The notes: generated by a model from the letters alone, not told the origin. A DNA stretch of 64,000 bases from Nocardia flavorosea NBRC 108225 (GCF_001613385.1 NZ_BDCG01000016.1:124001-188000); one strand, 5' to 3'. Numbered from the stretch's first letter, positions 15,146 through 23,961 are shown. Made by a program: numbers and translations.

Positions 15146-15964
15146 ATGCCTCCCGCGCCGCACCGTCCGACCGTCGCCGGCGACGACACCGTCATCTCCG
15201 CGCAGTCGGTCACCAAGAAATTCGGCGAAACCACCGCGCTCGACGATGTGTCGTTCGAGGTACATCGCAGCGAAATGGTCGTTCTGCTGGGGCTTTCCGG
15301 CTCCGGAAAATCGACCCTGCTGCGTTGCTTGAACGGCCTGCACCCGGTGAGCTCGGGCCGGGTGGAGGTCGACGGAACCCGCGTCGACCTCGCATCCGGA
15401 GCCGGCCTGCGCGCTCTACGGCGTGAGGTGGGATTCGTCTTCCAGCAGTTCAACCTGGTCGGGCGGCTCAGCTGCCTGGAGAACGTGCTGATCGGCGGGC
15501 TCGGCCGGATCGCGCTGCCCCGCTACGGGGCACTCACCTACCCGAAACGGATGCGGGCCGAGGCGCTCCAGCATCTCGACCGGGTCGGGCTCGCAGATCT
15601 CGCCGAACGCCGCGCCGATACGCTCTCCGGCGGCCAGCAGCAGCGGGTCGCGATCGCGCGTACCCTCATGCAGCAACCCAAGGTGCTGCTCGCCGACGAA
15701 CCCGTCGCCTCCCTCGACCCCGAGAACGCGGGTGTGGTGATGGACCTGCTGTTCCGGGTGTGCATCGAGGAGAAACTGACGGTGCTGTGCACACTGCACC
15801 AGGTGGATCTGGCGATGGGGTGGGCGCACCGGCTGATCGGGTTGCGCGGCGGGGCGAAGGTGCTGGACCGCCCCGCGGTGGGTCTGTCCCGGGACGAAGT
15901 CATGGAGATCTATCAGCGCGTCGAACCGGCGGTGGCCGGGGCGAATGCGGTCGAACCACGATGA
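15146..15964 (+). CDS. phnC: Phosphonate ABC transporter ATP-binding protein PhnC
   Basis: A 272-residue ATPase with Walker A GLSGSGKST at about residues 49-57, Q-loop VFQQFNLVGRLS, signature LSGGQQQR, Walker B VLLADEPVASLDP and H-loop CTLHQ. The layout is that of PhnC (TIGR02315-like) proteins powering uptake through PhnE. The ATG at 15146 lies 4 bp after phnD, and the stop overlaps the phnE start (ATGA at 15961), so the proteins are translationally coupled. All nucleotide-binding motifs look intact. Confidence 0.93.
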   Translation: MPPAPHRPTVAGDDTVISAQSVTKKFGETTALDDVSFEVHRSEMVVLLGLSGSGKSTLLRCLNGLHPVSSGRVEVDGTRVDLASGAGLRALRREVGFVFQQFNLVGRLSCLENVLIGGLGRIALPRYGALTYPKRMRAEALQHLDRVGLADLAERRADTLSGGQQQRVAIARTLMQQPKVLLADEPVASLDPENAGVVMDLLFRVCIEEKLTVLCTLHQVDLAMGWAHRLIGLRGGAKVLDRPAVGLSRDEVMEIYQRVEPAVAGANAVEPR

Positions 15965-17553
15965 GTGCGCTGCTCGCCCCGTCCCGGCCCGCCGCGAAAC
16001 CACCGGTACCGAACTCGATTCGCACCGTGCTGCTGCGGACCTGCGCCGCGACGGCGGTACTGGCCACCCTGGCCGGCGCCTGGTATATCGAGTTCGCGCC
16101 GGCCGCCCTGATCGACGGTCTCGACGATATCGCCGCGCTACTCGAGCGGATGCTGCCGCCGCGGCTCGACGACCCCGTCCGCATCTCCTCCCTCGCCGTC
16201 GAAACCCTGCTGATGGCGATACTCGGCACCGTGCTGGCCGCGCTGGTCTCGGTGCCGCTGGCGTTCCTCGCCGCCCGTAACACCACCCCTCATCCCGTGG
16301 TCTACGGTGCGGCGAGGGCCGTCATCACGTTCTGCCGGGCCATGCCGGACCTGCTGTTCGCGGCACTGTTCGTCCGCGCGCTCGGAATCGGTGTGCTGCC
16401 CGGCATTCTGGCGCTGGCGCTGCATTCGATCGGGATGCTCGGCAAACTGTTCGCCGATGCCATCGAGCAGACCGACCCGGGCCCGCGCGAAGCGGTGCGC
16501 GCGACCGGGGCCGGATACTTCCGCGAGATGCTGAACGCCGTCGTCCCGCAGGCCATACCGTCCTGGATCAGTACTTTCGTCTACCGCATCGATATCAACC
16601 TGCGGATGTCGGTGGTACTCGGTTTCGTCGGCGCCGGAGGTATCGGCTTCGCCCTCCAGGACGCGCTGCGCGGTCTGATCTATCCGCGTGCCCTCGGCAT
16701 CGTCGCCGTGATCCTGGTGATCATCGCGGCCATGGAAGTCCTCACCATCGTCATCCGCCGCACCCTGCTGACACCGTCGAAAGCGGGTCCGCGCCGAGAC
16801 CGGCAGACACGCTTCGCCTTCGGTGCGCTCCTCGCATTCACCTGCCTGGCCTCGCTGGTCGTCCTCGATATCGACCCGTTCGCGCTGTTCACCTGGCCGT
16901 GGCCGTCGTTCGAGGTATTCGGCCGGATGATCCCGCCGGACTTCGGCGCACTCGGCGCCGACCTGTTCGACGCCGCCCTCCAGACCATCGCCATCGGCCT
17001 GGTAGCGACCGCGATCGGGGTAGTGCTCTCCATTCCGCTCGGAATTCTCGGTGCTGCCGATGTCGCACCACATCCGACGCTGTACTGGCCGGCCCGAACC
17101 TGGATCCTGGTGGTGCGGGCGGTACCGGAACTGATCATCGCGGTGGTGTTCGTCGCGGCGCTCGGCCTCGGCCCGATCGCCGGAACCTGCGCGCTGGCCA
17201 TCGGTTCCATCGGTTTCCTCGGCAAACTCGTCGCCGACGCGGTCGAAGAGATCGATCCCGGGCCGCTCGAAGCGGTACGCGCGGTCGGCGGCGGCTGGTG
17301 GAAAACCCTGTTCGCCGCCGTCATCCCGCAGGCTGCCCCGGCACTGATCGGTTCCAGCCTCTATCTGCTCGACGTCAATATCCGCACCTCGACAGTGCTG
17401 GGCATCGTCGGGGCGGGCGGTATCGGGTATCTGCTGTTCGAAGCCATCCGGACACTGAACTTCGATATCGCGGGCGCGATCGTCCTGGTCGTCTTCGTCA
17501 TCGTCTACACCATCGAAAGGCTGTCCGGATGGATACGCTCACTCGTCGTCTGA
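15961..17553 (+). CDS. phnE: Phosphonate ABC transporter permease, two PhnE domains fused
   Basis: A 530-residue membrane protein holding two complete permease domains, about residues 25-270 and 280-530. Each has about five or six helices and its own EAA loop: EAVRATGAGYFREMLNAVVP in the first and EAVRAVGGGWWKTLFAAVIP in the second. Many bacteria encode PhnE1 and PhnE2 separately or use a homodimer; here the pair is one chain, so one polypeptide would form the whole pore. The repeated GFVGAGGIGF and GIVGAGGIGY segments confirm the internal duplication. It begins inside the phnC stop codon and overlaps the dehydrogenase start by 25 bp. Confidence 0.92.
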   Translation: MSALLAPSRPAAKPPVPNSIRTVLLRTCAATAVLATLAGAWYIEFAPAALIDGLDDIAALLERMLPPRLDDPVRISSLAVETLLMAILGTVLAALVSVPLAFLAARNTTPHPVVYGAARAVITFCRAMPDLLFAALFVRALGIGVLPGILALALHSIGMLGKLFADAIEQTDPGPREAVRATGAGYFREMLNAVVPQAIPSWISTFVYRIDINLRMSVVLGFVGAGGIGFALQDALRGLIYPRALGIVAVILVIIAAMEVLTIVIRRTLLTPSKAGPRRDRQTRFAFGALLAFTCLASLVVLDIDPFALFTWPWPSFEVFGRMIPPDFGALGADLFDAALQTIAIGLVATAIGVVLSIPLGILGAADVAPHPTLYWPARTWILVVRAVPELIIAVVFVAALGLGPIAGTCALAIGSIGFLGKLVADAVEEIDPGPLEAVRAVGGGWWKTLFAAVIPQAAPALIGSSLYLLDVNIRTSTVLGIVGAGGIGYLLFEAIRTLNFDIAGAIVLVVFVIVYTIERLSGWIRSLVV

Positions 17554-18542
17554 CCCGCGCCGCCGTCTGGTCCGCCGACGGGGTCCGGGTCTGCGACGTC
17601 GAGCTGCCGACTCCCGGGCCCGGGGAACTGCTGGTCCGGGTGGACCTGGCCACCGTCTGCGGTAGCGATCTGCACACCGTCTCGGGGCGGCGCCCGGCGC
17701 CGTCGCCGTCGATCCTCGGACACGAAGCGGTCGGTCGGGTGGTCGCCGCGGGACCCGGCGCCGATCAGGAGGTCGGCGGCCGCATCGTCTGGTCGGTCAC
17801 CGCCGCCTGCGGTCGATGCGCCCGCTGCAAGCGCGGCTTCACCGCCAAATGCGAACAGGTGCGCAAGGTCGGGCACGAGGCATTCACGGGGGACTGGCCG
17901 CTGTCCGGCGGATACGCCGAACACATCCTGCTACCCGCCGGAGTCACCACCGTCACGGTCCCTCAACCGGTGCCCGACGCTGTCGCGGCCCCCGCCGGTT
18001 GCGCGACCGCGACCGTCATGGCCGTACTGGAGGCGGCCGGGGACCTGGCCGGTCGCCGTGTGCTGATCTGTGGGGCCGGGATGCTCGGTGTCACCGCGGT
18101 CGGCGCCTGTGCCGAACGCGGTGCGCACGTGTTGATCAGCGATCCCCATCCGGAGCGATGCGATCTGGCCGTCGGATTCGGCGCCCGCCCGGACACCGGC
18201 GGACCGGTCGATATCGCCTTGGACTTCTCCGGTTCCGCCACGGCCGTGGCCGCCGCGCTGTCCCGTATCGATCTCGGTGGGACGCTGGTACTGGCCGGTT
18301 CGGTCACGCCGGGATCCACCGTTGCATTCGATCCCGAAGCGGTGGTCCGCGGCTGGCTCACGATCACCGGCGTACACAATTACGAACCCCGCCACCTCGT
18401 GCACGCAGTCGAGTTCCTGAGCAGGACCTATGACACGCTGCCGTGGCACGGCGCGGTCGCGGCTCCGGTCGGGTTGGATGCGATCGATACGGTTCTCGCG
18501 CCCCCGCCGCGGGGGGTGTTACGCGCTTCGATCAACCCGTGA
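17529..18542 (+). CDS. Zinc-dependent alcohol dehydrogenase of phosphonate gene clusters
   Basis: A 337-residue medium-chain dehydrogenase. The catalytic zinc site is suggested by VCGSDLHT and GHEAVGRV. The structural-zinc region is unusual, with CGRCARCKRGFTAKC. The Rossmann motif is GAGMLGVTAVG. It matches the group proposed to act in phosphonate catabolism (TIGR03366), always found beside phosphonate transporters and PhnX-like hydrolases. The likely role is oxidising or reducing a phosphonate alcohol/aldehyde such as hydroxyethylphosphonate, but this is inference. The ATG at 17529 overlaps the end of phnE by 25 bp, so it is in the same operon. Confidence 0.85.
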   Translation: MDTLTRRLTRAAVWSADGVRVCDVELPTPGPGELLVRVDLATVCGSDLHTVSGRRPAPSPSILGHEAVGRVVAAGPGADQEVGGRIVWSVTAACGRCARCKRGFTAKCEQVRKVGHEAFTGDWPLSGGYAEHILLPAGVTTVTVPQPVPDAVAAPAGCATATVMAVLEAAGDLAGRRVLICGAGMLGVTAVGACAERGAHVLISDPHPERCDLAVGFGARPDTGGPVDIALDFSGSATAVAAALSRIDLGGTLVLAGSVTPGSTVAFDPEAVVRGWLTITGVHNYEPRHLVHAVEFLSRTYDTLPWHGAVAAPVGLDAIDTVLAPPPRGVLRASINP

Positions 18543-18608
18543 ATCGCCGAACCCGCTCCGGCTGCCCGGCGCCGGTTCTCCGCGGCGCGGTCCGCGCGAT
18601 TGTGCGGC

Positions 18609-19329
18609 ATGATGGTTATCGACACTCCGGCTGGGCGTCAGCTGCGCCGGGAACCGGCCGGACCCGAATCCTGCGAGAGTCGAAAGAACTGTGGAGCAAC
18701 GCCGGACGGCGGCCGGGGTCGCCGGCACGCCGAATTCACCCTCGAATACGTTGCCGATCCCCTCACCGAACGGGGTATCGATTGGCTCATCACCGGATCG
18801 GAGGAGTCCATCCGGTCGGTGAAACCGTCGGTATCGGCTGGATGGATTGCTATGTGACAGACCGCGAAGACGGCACCCTGGGGCTGTGTGAGCCGGACTT
18901 CGCGCAATACCCCGTGACAGTGGTTCCCGGGGCGGCGAATGCGCTGGAACAAGTGTGGTTTCAGATCGAGGTCGCCAAAAGCCTGCGCCTGGAAACCCCG
19001 AGCTGGACTTCCCCAACTATCTCCAACCGGCCTGGACCTGCGACGCGCCGACCGACACCGAAACCGCACTGATGCACCGTTATCCGCACGACGAGCACGG
19101 ATCCGGCTGGTTTGTCGGTTGCCGCGGCGAAGCACGCCAGCACACGGACGCGACGCTTCGCAGCACGACCCTCTACGAACTCGCCGTGACCAGACCGGTG
19201 ATCATCGGTTACCTCGCACTGCCCGAGCACTGCTCGATCGCCCTGGGCGCCGGCACCCCCGAAGTCACCCGCCGCGACGAACGCCTGTCTTTCGCCCCGG
19301 AGTCACTCCTGGGAAGGATGTTCGGCTGA
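18609..19329 (+). pseudogene. Remnant of an Imm33-like protein, split over three frames
   Basis: Three successive segments in different frames read like one protein. The first, near 18609-18810, gives VIDTPAGRQLRREP and FTLEYVADPLTERGIDWLIT. The second, near 18815-18990, gives GIGWMDCYVTDREDGTLGLC and VWFQIEVAKSLRLE. The third, near 18990-19329, gives ELDFPNYLQPAWTCDAPTD, GSGWFVGCRGEA, TLYELAVTRPVII and YLALPEHCSIALGAGTPEV. The last part resembles Imm33-type (immunity-like) proteins that occur in multiple copies in actinobacteria; the family name is tentative. Two frameshifts imply a decayed gene or two sequencing errors. Neighbouring core genes are intact, which favours decay. Confidence 0.55.
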
Positions 19330-19436
19330 CCTGGTAACAAGCTCCACATCGCCTCGGGCCGGCAGCGGGACTATCCGATCGAGCGTATCCGCGATCAGCG
19401 GCGCTGCACTCGTGGTTCCGGACCGCCCCACTCTGA

Positions 19437-19619
19437 CAGTGCAGTTCGGCCGTCGGGCAACGACACAGTGAACTCCTGCCGCCGAACTACTGTCGCCGCA
19501 TCGATGGTTATAGCCGGGTTGGCGATTATTTCCGGTTCGCGGCTGCGTCGGCATTCGATGAGGGCAATCGCCGCGCCGGGTTGCCCTGGTATCCGATCAC
19601 CTGCTACGCCGTGCGCTGA
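19437..19619 (+). pseudogene. Possible C-terminal gene fragment without a start
   Basis: An open stretch of 60 codons that follows a TGA and contains no ATG or GTG at a sensible place. It reads like globular protein (ELLPPNYCRRIDGYSRVGD, then FDEGNRRAGLPWYPITCYAV) and ends at a TGA. It lies just after the Imm33-like remnant and may be another relic of the same former locus. The product family is not recognised, and it may be chance. Confidence 0.3.
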
Positions 19620-19697
19620 ATCGTGATTTCCGAGTTGCGCTCATCGGGCGCGCGGGCTGCGATATTGGACTACCCTGGGCACCCGTTACGGAAAAGC

Positions 19698-19715
19698 GTT
19701 ACCCATGTGGGTAAC
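19698..19715. promoter_or_regulatory. Palindromic operator candidate before a SnoaL-like gene
   Basis: Perfect arms GTTACCCA and TGGGTAAC around TG, 17 bp before the ATG at 19733 and directly upstream of its AAGGAG. It is a looser relative of the sites at 551-567 and 27628-27644. Confidence 0.5.
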
Positions 19716-19732
19716 TCGGCAAGGAGCGGTTG

Positions 19733-20116
19733 ATGTCGGTACGGAAACTGGCGGAGGAATACTACGGGCTCATCGACTCCGGACGGCTGGACGAGGCCGC
19801 CGCGTTGATGACCGATGACGTGAAGCTGACCTTCGCGAACGCCGAACCGGTAACCGGCCGGGACGCGGCAACCGCGTCCATCCAGTATGTACTCGACCAG
19901 ACCACGAAGATCGAACACAAGGTGGTGCATTGGATCGAACCGCATCCGGCCACCGACGGTGTTACCGAGGTGATGTTCGAGATCCGGATCCACTACTGGC
20001 TGAAGAGCGGTAAAGAGGTCGATATTCCGGGAGCGGTGTACGCGACGGTGAACGCGGACAACAAGATCACCGAACAGCGCCTCTACGGCGACCTCACCGA
20101 GGTTTTCGCCGGCTGA
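19733..20116 (+). CDS. SnoaL-like / NTF2-fold protein
   Basis: A 127-residue single-domain protein. The fold is indicated by RKLAEEYYGLIDSGRLDEAA, then MTDDVKLTFANAEPVTGRDA, a central IEHKVVHWIEPH and the strand pair VMFEIRIHYWLKSGK and DIPGAVYATVNADNKITEQR. This resembles nuclear transport factor 2-like proteins of unknown substrate. The ATG at 19733 follows AAGGAG (19721-19726). The gene stands alone, with gene remnants upstream and a convergent thiD downstream, and has its own palindromic operator candidate. Confidence 0.8.
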   Translation: MSVRKLAEEYYGLIDSGRLDEAAALMTDDVKLTFANAEPVTGRDAATASIQYVLDQTTKIEHKVVHWIEPHPATDGVTEVMFEIRIHYWLKSGKEVDIPGAVYATVNADNKITEQRLYGDLTEVFAG

Positions 20117-20355
20117 TTCGGCGGCGGGCCGGGGCCGGGCTCCGGCAAACCCGGGTTCGCTGTGTTCGCGATCTCCTCCCGGGTACCCACGGCGAAGGCC
20201 GAGGACGAGCGTCCCGGCCGACGCTTCAGTTGTCGGAGGTGCCGATGCATCGGCGGTTCGGCCACGGACCAACCGGAACCTCGTTGTTCACGCCACGCCG
20301 TTGTGGTGTTGTTCCGTAACGCACTCAGTATGCGCGCGGGCACCGACAGGTTCGG

Positions 20356-21195
20356 TCAGTGCAGCCGCCACAGCGGGGATACCGGACCGTGCCCTGTGCC
20401 GAGGTCGTAGGCGGCGTCGAGGCAGCGGCGGGTCCATTCCTTCGCGAATTCGAACGCGTCGGGAACCGAGTAGCCGTTGGCCAGTGCGCAGGCCAGGGCG
20501 GCGGCCAGGGTGTCGCCGCCGCCGTGGTCGTTACCGGTGGCGATGCGGGGCGCCCGGAATTCCAGGAAACGTTCACCGTCGAACAGCAGGTCCGTACTGT
20601 CGGCGGAGGTGCGCAGATGCCCGCCCTTCACCACCACCCATTGCGGGCCGAGCGCGTGCAAAGCCTCGGCCGCCGTGCGTGCCGAGGCCGAATCGGTGAC
20701 CTGTACCCCGGTCAGCAGCCGGATCTCGTCCAGGTTCGGCGTGACGATCGTGGCCAGCGGGAACAGCGTGTAGCGCACCGCATCCAGGGCCTCGGCGTGC
20801 AGGAGCGGGTCGCCGTGCATGGATGCCGCGACGGGGTCCACCACCAGCGGCGCCGAACCGTCGCGCCCGATCCCGACCTCCCGGCAGACCGCGGCGACGG
20901 CCTCGATGATGGCGCTGGACGCAAGCATCCCAGTCTTGGCGGCACCGATCCCGATATCGCCGGCCACCGACCGCACCTGATCGGCCACCACCTGCGGCGG
21001 AACCTCGTGGAACCCGCTCACCCCCACCGAGTTCTGCACGGTCACCGCGGCAACCGCCACCAGCGCATGCACTCCGCACAGCGCCATGGTCCGGGTGTCG
21101 GCCTGGATTCCGGCGCCGCCACCCGAATCGGTCCCGGCGATGGTGAGCACCCGCACCGGGGTCTGTCCCGGTGGGGTCAACGGCAACAAATTCAC
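20356..21195 (-). CDS. thiD: Hydroxymethylpyrimidine/phosphomethylpyrimidine kinase ThiD
   Basis: A 279-residue ribokinase-fold kinase that phosphorylates HMP and then HMP-phosphate in thiamine biosynthesis. Diagnostic segments are VLTIAGTDSGGGAGIQAD (about residues 16-33), GAAKTGMLASSAIIEAVAAV, VVDPVAASMHGDPLL, TIVTPNLDEIRLLTG and the phosphate-binding/catalytic HGGGDTLAAALACALANGY. The start is GTG at 21195. In M. tuberculosis thiD directly follows thiC. Here the two lie on the same strand but about 10 kb apart, so thiD must be expressed without the thiC riboswitch unless it has its own; no THI box is visible just upstream. Confidence 0.93.
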   Translation of the reverse strand: MNLLPLTPPGQTPVRVLTIAGTDSGGGAGIQADTRTMALCGVHALVAVAAVTVQNSVGVSGFHEVPPQVVADQVRSVAGDIGIGAAKTGMLASSAIIEAVAAVCREVGIGRDGSAPLVVDPVAASMHGDPLLHAEALDAVRYTLFPLATIVTPNLDEIRLLTGVQVTDSASARTAAEALHALGPQWVVVKGGHLRTSADSTDLLFDGERFLEFRAPRIATGNDHGGGDTLAAALACALANGYSVPDAFEFAKEWTRRCLDAAYDLGTGHGPVSPLWRLH

Positions 21196-21268
21196 GCAGT
21201 CACCCTACGCGGGCCCGGTCGCGGCAGGGTTCGGTGTCGACGGTCCCACCCCTGTGCGACCCGGATCG

Positions 21269-21826
21269 TCAGCGGATGGTCTGGTCGATGAGGCGGCGGG
21301 CCGCGCGGTCGGTGCGTTCGGTATCGCCGGTGATGAGGCGGTCCTGGAGGATGCCGCGGAGGCCGGAGATCAGCAGGGTGGCGACGACTTCGGGATCGTC
21401 CGGTGAAACCAGTTCGCGTAGCCGGGTGGTCAGGGTGGAGGTGAAGGTGGCGATGGCCTCGCCGGCGTAGCGGGCGTACGGGGCCGCGGGGGCGCAGGCC
21501 GCGCCGAGGACTTGCAACATGACGGTGTTGCTGACGGCTTCGGGGCCGGCGGCGTTGGCGCGATAGAAGTTCCACAGGCGTTCGCGGAGCGCGGTGGCGT
21601 CGTGGATATCGGCGAATACGGCGTCGAGGTCGGGGCGGTGGGTGGACAGGGCCTGGACCAGCAGTTCTTCTTTGGTGCCGAAGTAGTAGATCAGCATGCG
21701 GGAGCTGGTGCCGAGTGCGGCGGCCAGGGGGCGGAGGGAGAGGTCCGCAAGGCCGTGTTCGGCGATATAGCCGACGACGGCCTCGAGTAGTTCGGCGCGT
21801 TTGGCGTGGTCGAGCGGGCGGGCCAT
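21269..21826 (-). CDS. TetR-family regulator next to a ketosynthase gene
   Basis: A 185-residue TetR regulator. The HTH covers about residues 10-50 (LADLSLRPLAAALGTSSRML, IYYFGTKEELLVQAL). The C-terminal ligand domain ends DRAARRLIDQTIR. The ATG at 21826 gives the usual short N-terminus, MARPLDHAKRAELLEAV. It is transcribed away from the beta-ketoacyl synthase gene at 21858, with an 18-bp palindrome (21834-21851) between the two starts, so it most likely represses itself and the ketosynthase. The ligand is unknown; a fatty-acid or polyketide-related compound would fit its neighbour. Confidence 0.85.
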   Translation of the reverse strand: MARPLDHAKRAELLEAVVGYIAEHGLADLSLRPLAAALGTSSRMLIYYFGTKEELLVQALSTHRPDLDAVFADIHDATALRERLWNFYRANAAGPEAVSNTVMLQVLGAACAPAAPYARYAGEAIATFTSTLTTRLRELVSPDDPEVVATLLISGLRGILQDRLITGDTERTDRAARRLIDQTIR

Positions 21827-21833
21827 GGGTTGA

Positions 21834-21851
21834 CTGTAGCGAACGCTACAG
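21834..21851. promoter_or_regulatory. TetR operator between divergent genes
   Basis: Perfect arms CTGTAGCG and CGCTACAG around AA. It lies 8 bp before the TetR ATG and 6 bp before the ketosynthase ATG. Confidence 0.75.
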
Positions 21852-21857
21852 GTATTG

Positions 21858-23114
21858 ATGAACCCCGTGAATGTACCGATCGCTTCAGGAACTCGGACGG
21901 CGTCCGACCAGGTGGTTGTCACCGCCTACGCGGGAGCCACCTCGCTGGCCGACGATATGGACGACACCTGGGCCGCACTCCTGCGCGGCGAAACCGGTAT
22001 CACCACCCTCGACGACGATTTCGTCACCGAGTACGACCTGCCGGTACGCATCGGCGGCAAGCTGATATCGCATCCCGGCGCCGAGCTGACCCGCGTCGAA
22101 CAGCGGCGGCACTCGTATGTCGAGCAGCTTGCCCTGGTGCTGGGCCGGCGGGTCTGGGCTGTGGCGGGTCGCCCCGAGGTGGAGGGGGAGCGGCTCGCGG
22201 TCTGTATCGGCACCGGCCTCGGCGGCGGCGACGCGCTCATCGACGCGGTCGACGCCATGCGGGCGGGCGGGTATCGCAAGGTTTCACCGATGTCGGTACC
22301 GATGGTCATGCCGAACGGTCCGGCGGCGACGGTGAGCCTCGAAATCGGCGCGAAAGCGGGAGTTTTCGCCCCCGTCTCCGCGTGTTCTTCGGGAACCGAG
22401 GCGATTGCTCATGCATGGCGGCTGATCGTTACCGGGGAGGCCGATGTCGTGGTGGCGGGCGGCGTGGAAGGTCATATCCACGCCGTGCCGATCGCGAGCT
22501 TCGCCATGATGCGCGCGATGAGCACCCGTAACCACGAACCAGGGCGGGCCTCCCGCCCGTTCGACCGGGACCGCGACGGTTTCGTATTCGGCGAGGCCGG
22601 CGCCCTGGTGGTCCTCGAATCGGAGCGGCACGCTCGCGCCCGCGGCGCCCGCGTGCACGCCCGGATTCTCGGTGCGGGTATCACCTCCGACGCCTACCAC
22701 ATCGTCGCCTCCGACCCGGCCGGTACAGGCGCGGCCCGGGCCATGCGTAAAGCAATTGCGACAGCGGGATTGCGGCCTCCCGATATCCGGCATGTGAACG
22801 CCCACGCCACGTCGACCTCGATCGGCGACGCGTCCGAGGCCGCCGCGATCGGCGCGGTGACACCGGAAGCTTCGGTCTATGCGCCCAAATCGGCGCTGGG
22901 GCATTCCATCGGCGCGGTCGGTGCGCTGGAAACGATCCTGACCGCGCTGACGCTGCGTGAACAGATCGTGCCGCCCACGCTCAACCTCGACAACTCCGAT
23001 GCCGACCTCGATATCGTGCACGGCTCCCCGCGTCCGCAAGCGTGCGAGTACGCGCTGACGAACTCGTTCGGCTTCGGTGGGCACAACGTCACTCTCGCCC
23101 TCGGGCGGGTCTGA
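21858..23114 (+). CDS. Beta-ketoacyl-ACP synthase, FabF/KasB type
   Basis: A 418-residue condensing enzyme that extends acyl chains with malonyl-ACP. The Cys-His-His triad is visible: Cys in APVSACSSGTEAIAH, His in VNAHATSTSIGDASE and His in KSALGHSIGAVGALE. The C-terminal NSFGFGGHNVTLALG loop is also intact. Length and layout match KasA/KasB/FabF. The ATG at 21858 lies only 6 bp after the TetR palindrome, so the transcript may be leaderless, or a GTG at 21867 may be used. Being alone with a TetR gene, it may serve a special lipid or polyketide pathway rather than core FAS-II. Confidence 0.9.
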   Translation: MNPVNVPIASGTRTASDQVVVTAYAGATSLADDMDDTWAALLRGETGITTLDDDFVTEYDLPVRIGGKLISHPGAELTRVEQRRHSYVEQLALVLGRRVWAVAGRPEVEGERLAVCIGTGLGGGDALIDAVDAMRAGGYRKVSPMSVPMVMPNGPAATVSLEIGAKAGVFAPVSACSSGTEAIAHAWRLIVTGEADVVVAGGVEGHIHAVPIASFAMMRAMSTRNHEPGRASRPFDRDRDGFVFGEAGALVVLESERHARARGARVHARILGAGITSDAYHIVASDPAGTGAARAMRKAIATAGLRPPDIRHVNAHATSTSIGDASEAAAIGAVTPEASVYAPKSALGHSIGAVGALETILTALTLREQIVPPTLNLDNSDADLDIVHGSPRPQACEYALTNSFGFGGHNVTLALGRV

Positions 23115-23241
23115 TCCGGCCGAGGGCTTCGTCGGTCGAGTGGACCGATGTCATGCGGCACCGTCGCGCTCGGTGCGAAGAGCCGGGCGTTCGTTGCGGT
23201 GCGCTGAGTGGGTCTGGGGTCGCACAGTTGCGGCGTTGTGC

Positions 23242-23925
23242 CTAATCGGCGCCGGGACCGGGCTTCGGCGCGCTGGGGCCCGGGTCGCGTTTCCAGCGCC
23301 AGGCGAATTCCCCGGCGCGGGGTGGCGGGCCGGGCAGTTCGCCGTCGGCGCGCAGGCCGGCGAGTAGGAGGGCGAGGATCCGGCGGCGTAACTGTCCGGT
23401 GCGCTCGGCGTCGGGGGTCGATACCGCCGCGCACGCCTCCAGTACGAGGCCGAGGTCTTGGGGGGTCACGTCACGGCGCAGCTGTCCGGACTCTTTCGCT
23501 CGCCGGACGAGTTCGTCGTTCACCTTTTCGGAATGCCGGACATCGGGCAGCAGTGACTCGTCGGGGGTGAAGGTGCCGGCGAGGTGGACGGTCAGCGAGT
23601 GCACATCGGCGTCGACCACGCGCTCCAGGAACCGCACCAGGGCCTGCCAGCCGTCGGGTTCCTCCAGTGCGGTATCGGCTTCGGAGTTGTAGCGGCGTAG
23701 CCCGTCGTGGCAGAGGATGCGCAGCAGTATGTCTTTACTCGGGTATCGGCGGTAGAGGGCGCTGATACCGACTCCGGCTCGTTCGGCAACGGCCGAGATC
23801 GGCGCGGTGGCGTCGGCGAGGAAGACTGCTCGCGCGGCGTCGAGGATGAGTCCGTCGTTGCGGGCGGCCTGTGCTTTGCGGCCGGGGAGGGGTTTGCTGG
23901 CGGGGGTTTCGGCTGTTCCGGGCAT
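23242..23925 (-). CDS. TetR-family regulator divergent from an epoxide hydrolase
   Basis: A 227-residue TetR regulator. A basic N-terminal arm (KPLPGRKAQAARNDG) precedes the HTH (APISAVAERAGVGISALYRR, YPSKDILLRIL) at about residues 27-70. The C-terminal domain resembles TetR_C_33/SACE_7040-type proteins, and the tail is Pro-rich (GELPGPPPRAGEF). The ATG at 23925 is 26 bp from the divergent epoxide hydrolase start, with inverted repeat AACGGA/TCCGTT between them. Local repression of the hydrolase is the likely role. Confidence 0.85.
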   Translation of the reverse strand: MPGTAETPASKPLPGRKAQAARNDGLILDAARAVFLADATAPISAVAERAGVGISALYRRYPSKDILLRILCHDGLRRYNSEADTALEEPDGWQALVRFLERVVDADVHSLTVHLAGTFTPDESLLPDVRHSEKVNDELVRRAKESGQLRRDVTPQDLGLVLEACAAVSTPDAERTGQLRRRILALLLAGLRADGELPGPPPRAGEFAWRWKRDPGPSAPKPGPGAD

Positions 23926-23945
23926 GCCCCGAGACTAACACTTGA

Positions 23946-23961
23946 AACGGAATGATCCGTT
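23946..23961. promoter_or_regulatory. TetR operator candidate
   Basis: Arms AACGGA and TCCGTT around ATGA. The centre includes the ATG (23952) of the epoxide hydrolase. A half-site TTCCGTTC recurs at about 23989. Confidence 0.5.

Larger units (their letters stand above)
19330..19732. other. Intergenic region with a gene fragment and an operator
   Basis: It holds the fragment described at 19437-19619 and the palindrome at 19698-19715. No intact gene is present. Confidence 0.5.

Noticed and set aside
14239..15453. A 404-codon minus-strand frame across phnD and phnC
   Set aside because: It lies opposite clearly recognised phnD and phnC genes with intact motifs, and the translated sequence has no protein-family signature.
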